A DNA stretch of 40,288 nucleotides from Bacillota bacterium (lineage in GTDB: Bacteria > Bacillota > Clostridia > Acetivibrionales > DSM-1351): assembly GCA_023409265.1 (NCBI GenBank), contig JAEYHZ010000035.1, forward strand, positions 1-40,288, given 5' to 3'. Positions within the stretch are counted from its first letter, which is position 1, and the number at the start of each line of letters is the position of its first letter. A program made the translations under genes and the position numbers. Positions 38,906 through 40,288 of the stretch are shown here, piece after piece. The notes under the pieces were generated by a model. It did not search any database, was not told the DNA's origin, and worked only from the letters and a program-made list of their open reading frames with translations.

Positions 38906-39778
38906 ATGAAAAAAAGGCTGAAATTATTAATATTTATAATGAGTATGTTTTTTGTTGTGTCTTTCTGTTTAAACAGTCAGGCACAGATATCTCAAAGTGC
39001 TTCAAATGATTTATTGGATATGGTAATTGAAAAAGACAATAAATATTCCAATTACGATGTTGAAACTGTTTCAGGGAACTTTGATAGCAAAGGTTCAATG
39101 GGGTACTTCTTTATACTCACTGAAAAAACTGTAAATAAAGATGATTTTTTTGATTATTGTGTGGACATTTGGTATGGCAGCGGTTCAACAGTTAGCAAGG
39201 TGGCCGGGCAACAATACATTATGCCTGAAGGATTTGGTTCTATTAAACTTGGCGGAAAAACTTATTTCCGTTATGATTTGGCATACGCTACTGACAGTCA
39301 GACTATTCTCCTTGGTGTCACAGGCGGGAAATGTACTGAAAGCTTAAGAGCCCCTGGTCATGCTACTTTTAATAATAGTAACTCTTTTACCGTTTTGTGT
39401 TCAGCATATGATTTGCTAAAAATGAAAGAAGATGATTTCTCTATTGGGCATACTTGGAAAAACTATTATTTCTATGTGGATTCAAAGGGCTTTCATGAAT
39501 ATGCGGCAAAGCAAATAACCAATAAGGATTTTAATACATATCCAGATTCTGGTACCATAATCAAGAATTTGAATAAAGAGTTTTCTAAAATGAATACCAA
39601 GGTGTCATATAAGTTTTTAAAACGAAGTAATAACCTAATTCATATTAACATAGATATTGAAACCAGTGATTCTGTTTCTCACAACTATCGTACCTACCAG
39701 ATAGGTAAAAACAACAAGCTTACTCTATTGGATTCCGGAGAAGGAAGATATGTTAACAAAGTTTCAAGTCTCAAATAA
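38906..39778 (+). CDS. Secreted protein of unknown function (290 aa)
   Basis: A signal peptide (MKKRLKLLIFIMSMFFVVSFCLNSQA, probable cleavage after QA near residue 27) is followed by a soluble protein of about 260 residues, without lipobox or cell-wall anchor. The mature part is rich in Tyr, Asn, Ser and Thr, with beta-strand-like segments (GYFFILTEKTV, KTYFRYDLAYATDSQTILLGVTGG) and no recognisable catalytic motif. AAAGGAAA precedes the ATG. A rightward frame 127 bases upstream overlaps it but lacks support. A strong terminator follows. Substrate or partner is unknown. Confidence 0.75.
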   Translation: MKKRLKLLIFIMSMFFVVSFCLNSQAQISQSASNDLLDMVIEKDNKYSNYDVETVSGNFDSKGSMGYFFILTEKTVNKDDFFDYCVDIWYGSGSTVSKVAGQQYIMPEGFGSIKLGGKTYFRYDLAYATDSQTILLGVTGGKCTESLRAPGHATFNNSNSFTVLCSAYDLLKMKEDDFSIGHTWKNYYFYVDSKGFHEYAAKQITNKDFNTYPDSGTIIKNLNKEFSKMNTKVSYKFLKRSNNLIHINIDIETSDSVSHNYRTYQIGKNNKLTLLDSGEGRYVNKVSSLK

Positions 39779-39844
39779 ACTGTAAATTAATAGTAGTAAC
39801 TGGGTTAAGTTAGCGGTACTTTGTGAAACTAAAAATTTAATAAA

Positions 39845-39906
39845 GGCTGTATAAACCTAAACCTAAAGCTTAGGGTTAATCACCTTTAGGTTTTATTTAT
39901 ACAGCC
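39845..39906 (+). terminator. Large terminator hairpin after the secreted-protein gene
   Basis: Outer arms GGCTGTATAAA and TTTATACAGCC (39845-39855 with 39896-39906) enclose a second stem ACCTAAAG/CTTTAGGT. It lies 66 bases past the stop and has T-rich sequence on the 3' side of the inner stem. Confidence 0.75.
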
Positions 39907-40209
39907 CATCCCAGTGTAGGGTTTTTGTTAGTCAGTTTTGACAAGAACCAAAGGCCAACAGAATAAAGAAAGCAAATTTCAAGATTCCGCCTCAGGTATT
40001 ACAAAACCAAAGCCCTCAAAATTCTACCACTCTGCCAAATTAAATTTATTTACACATGCAACAAGCCCCCAAGTCATTAACCTGTAGGCCCAAAGTCTTT
40101 GTCCCAAATATCCGTACAAAATAAAACAAGTCTTCATGCTATTAGCACAGAAGAGCAAAGTCCGTAATCTTTTGCTGACATATATAAAAAATCATTTCCT
40201 GACATAAAA
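39907..40209. other. Non-coding stretch before the rRNA terminator
   Basis: No open frame with a ribosome binding site is seen on either strand. The stretch has a slightly higher GC content than the surrounding gaps and a faint tRNA-like pattern around 40020-40040 (discussed under rejected items). No repeats stand out. Confidence 0.6.
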
Positions 40210-40241
40210 CAAGCCCTCAAGCATTTCTGCTTAAGGGCTTG
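40210..40241 (-). terminator. Terminator of the rRNA operon
   Basis: A 14-bp stem with one mismatch (CAAGCCCTCAAGCA, 40210-40223, with 40228-40241) has the loop TTTC, followed on the minus strand by TTTTATG. It lies 9 bases past the end of the 5S rRNA. Confidence 0.85.
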
Positions 40242-40249
40242 ATATAAAT

Positions 40250-40288
40250 CTGGCAGAGACTTACTTTCCCGGGCCGTTTCCAGCCAAG
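40250..40288 (-). rRNA. rrf: 5S rRNA, 3' end, truncated by window edge
   Basis: Read on the minus strand, the last 39 bases run CTTGGCTGGAAACGGCC... to ...AGTCTCTGCCAG, the 3' third of clostridial 5S rRNA with its closing CTGCCAG. A terminator follows directly. The rest of the gene, and probably 23S and 16S, lie to the right outside the window. Confidence 0.85.

Noticed and set aside
38779..39009. A 76-aa rightward protein before the secreted-protein gene
   Set aside because: It overlaps the signal peptide region of the 290-aa gene in another frame and has no ribosome binding site or family pattern.
40000..40045. tRNA-like stretch on the minus strand (GGCAGAGTGGTAGAAT)
   Set aside because: It resembles a D arm, but no acceptor, anticodon or T stem can be completed around it; at best a decayed fragment.

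Overview
This window looks like a chromosomal segment of an AT-rich anaerobic Firmicute (class Clostridia). The housekeeping genes, the prkC/prpC/rsgA/rpe/thiN order, a DUF116 protein, a YugP-type zinc peptidase and a NusG-II/Gx-transporter pair fit Ruminiclostridium/Clostridium cellulolyticum-like bacteria. That taxonomic call is inference from gene content and base composition, not from a database search.

Left part (1-7414): one end of an integrated mobile element. A tyrosine recombinase (5811-7268) sits beside a tRNA-Ala(GGC) gene (7415-7490), the likely attachment site. Next to it is a phage-type switch: a CI-like repressor facing a Cro-like and an Xis-like gene, with three operator repeats and a near-consensus promoter between them. 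Small leftward genes follow (174, 96, 46, 88, 112, 64 and 204 aa, then two cargo-like genes). Among them lie a long imperfect hairpin, an array of five short palindromes and a candidate small RNA or attenuating leader. The far-left 126 bases look like the 5' end of a group IIC intron placed directly after an intrinsic terminator. The other element end is outside the window.

Middle (7415-21488): host core genes, almost all leftward and tightly packed. They cover prolyl-tRNA editing, thiamine diphosphokinase, rpe, rsgA, the PrkC/PrpC kinase-phosphatase pair, rlmN, rsmB, a membrane zinc peptidase, DUF116, fmt, def and priA: translation initiation, ribosome maturation and cell-wall/Ser-Thr signalling.

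21764-25645: a compact flavin/redox module. It contains a Gx-type transporter (EetB-like), a NusG-II membrane protein (EetA-like), an ApbE flavin transferase lipoprotein and a divergent NDH-2 NADH dehydrogenase with a membrane C-terminus. This resembles part of the flavin-based extracellular electron transfer locus of Listeria. An SSB-like protein with two OB folds, a DUF4352-like lipoprotein and a small membrane protein with a possible Spo0A-controlled promoter follow.

28320-37372: a self-contained mannitol-type PTS operon, leftward: EIIA, Enzyme I, HPr, EIICB, an MtlR-type PRD activator, a 1-phosphofructokinase-like PfkB kinase and an L-sorbose-1-phosphate-reductase-like zinc dehydrogenase. 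No mtlD is present. The enzymes suggest an unusual route: polyol-1-P to ketose-1-P to a bisphosphate. The operon has an upstream palindromic operator, a good promoter and a leader of about 360 nt carrying a 16-bp tandem repeat array.

Right end (37470-40288): a 59-aa membrane peptide, a LURP-one-like protein, an unknown secreted protein, non-coding AT-rich DNA with short repeats, and the 3' end of a 5S rRNA gene cut by the window edge.
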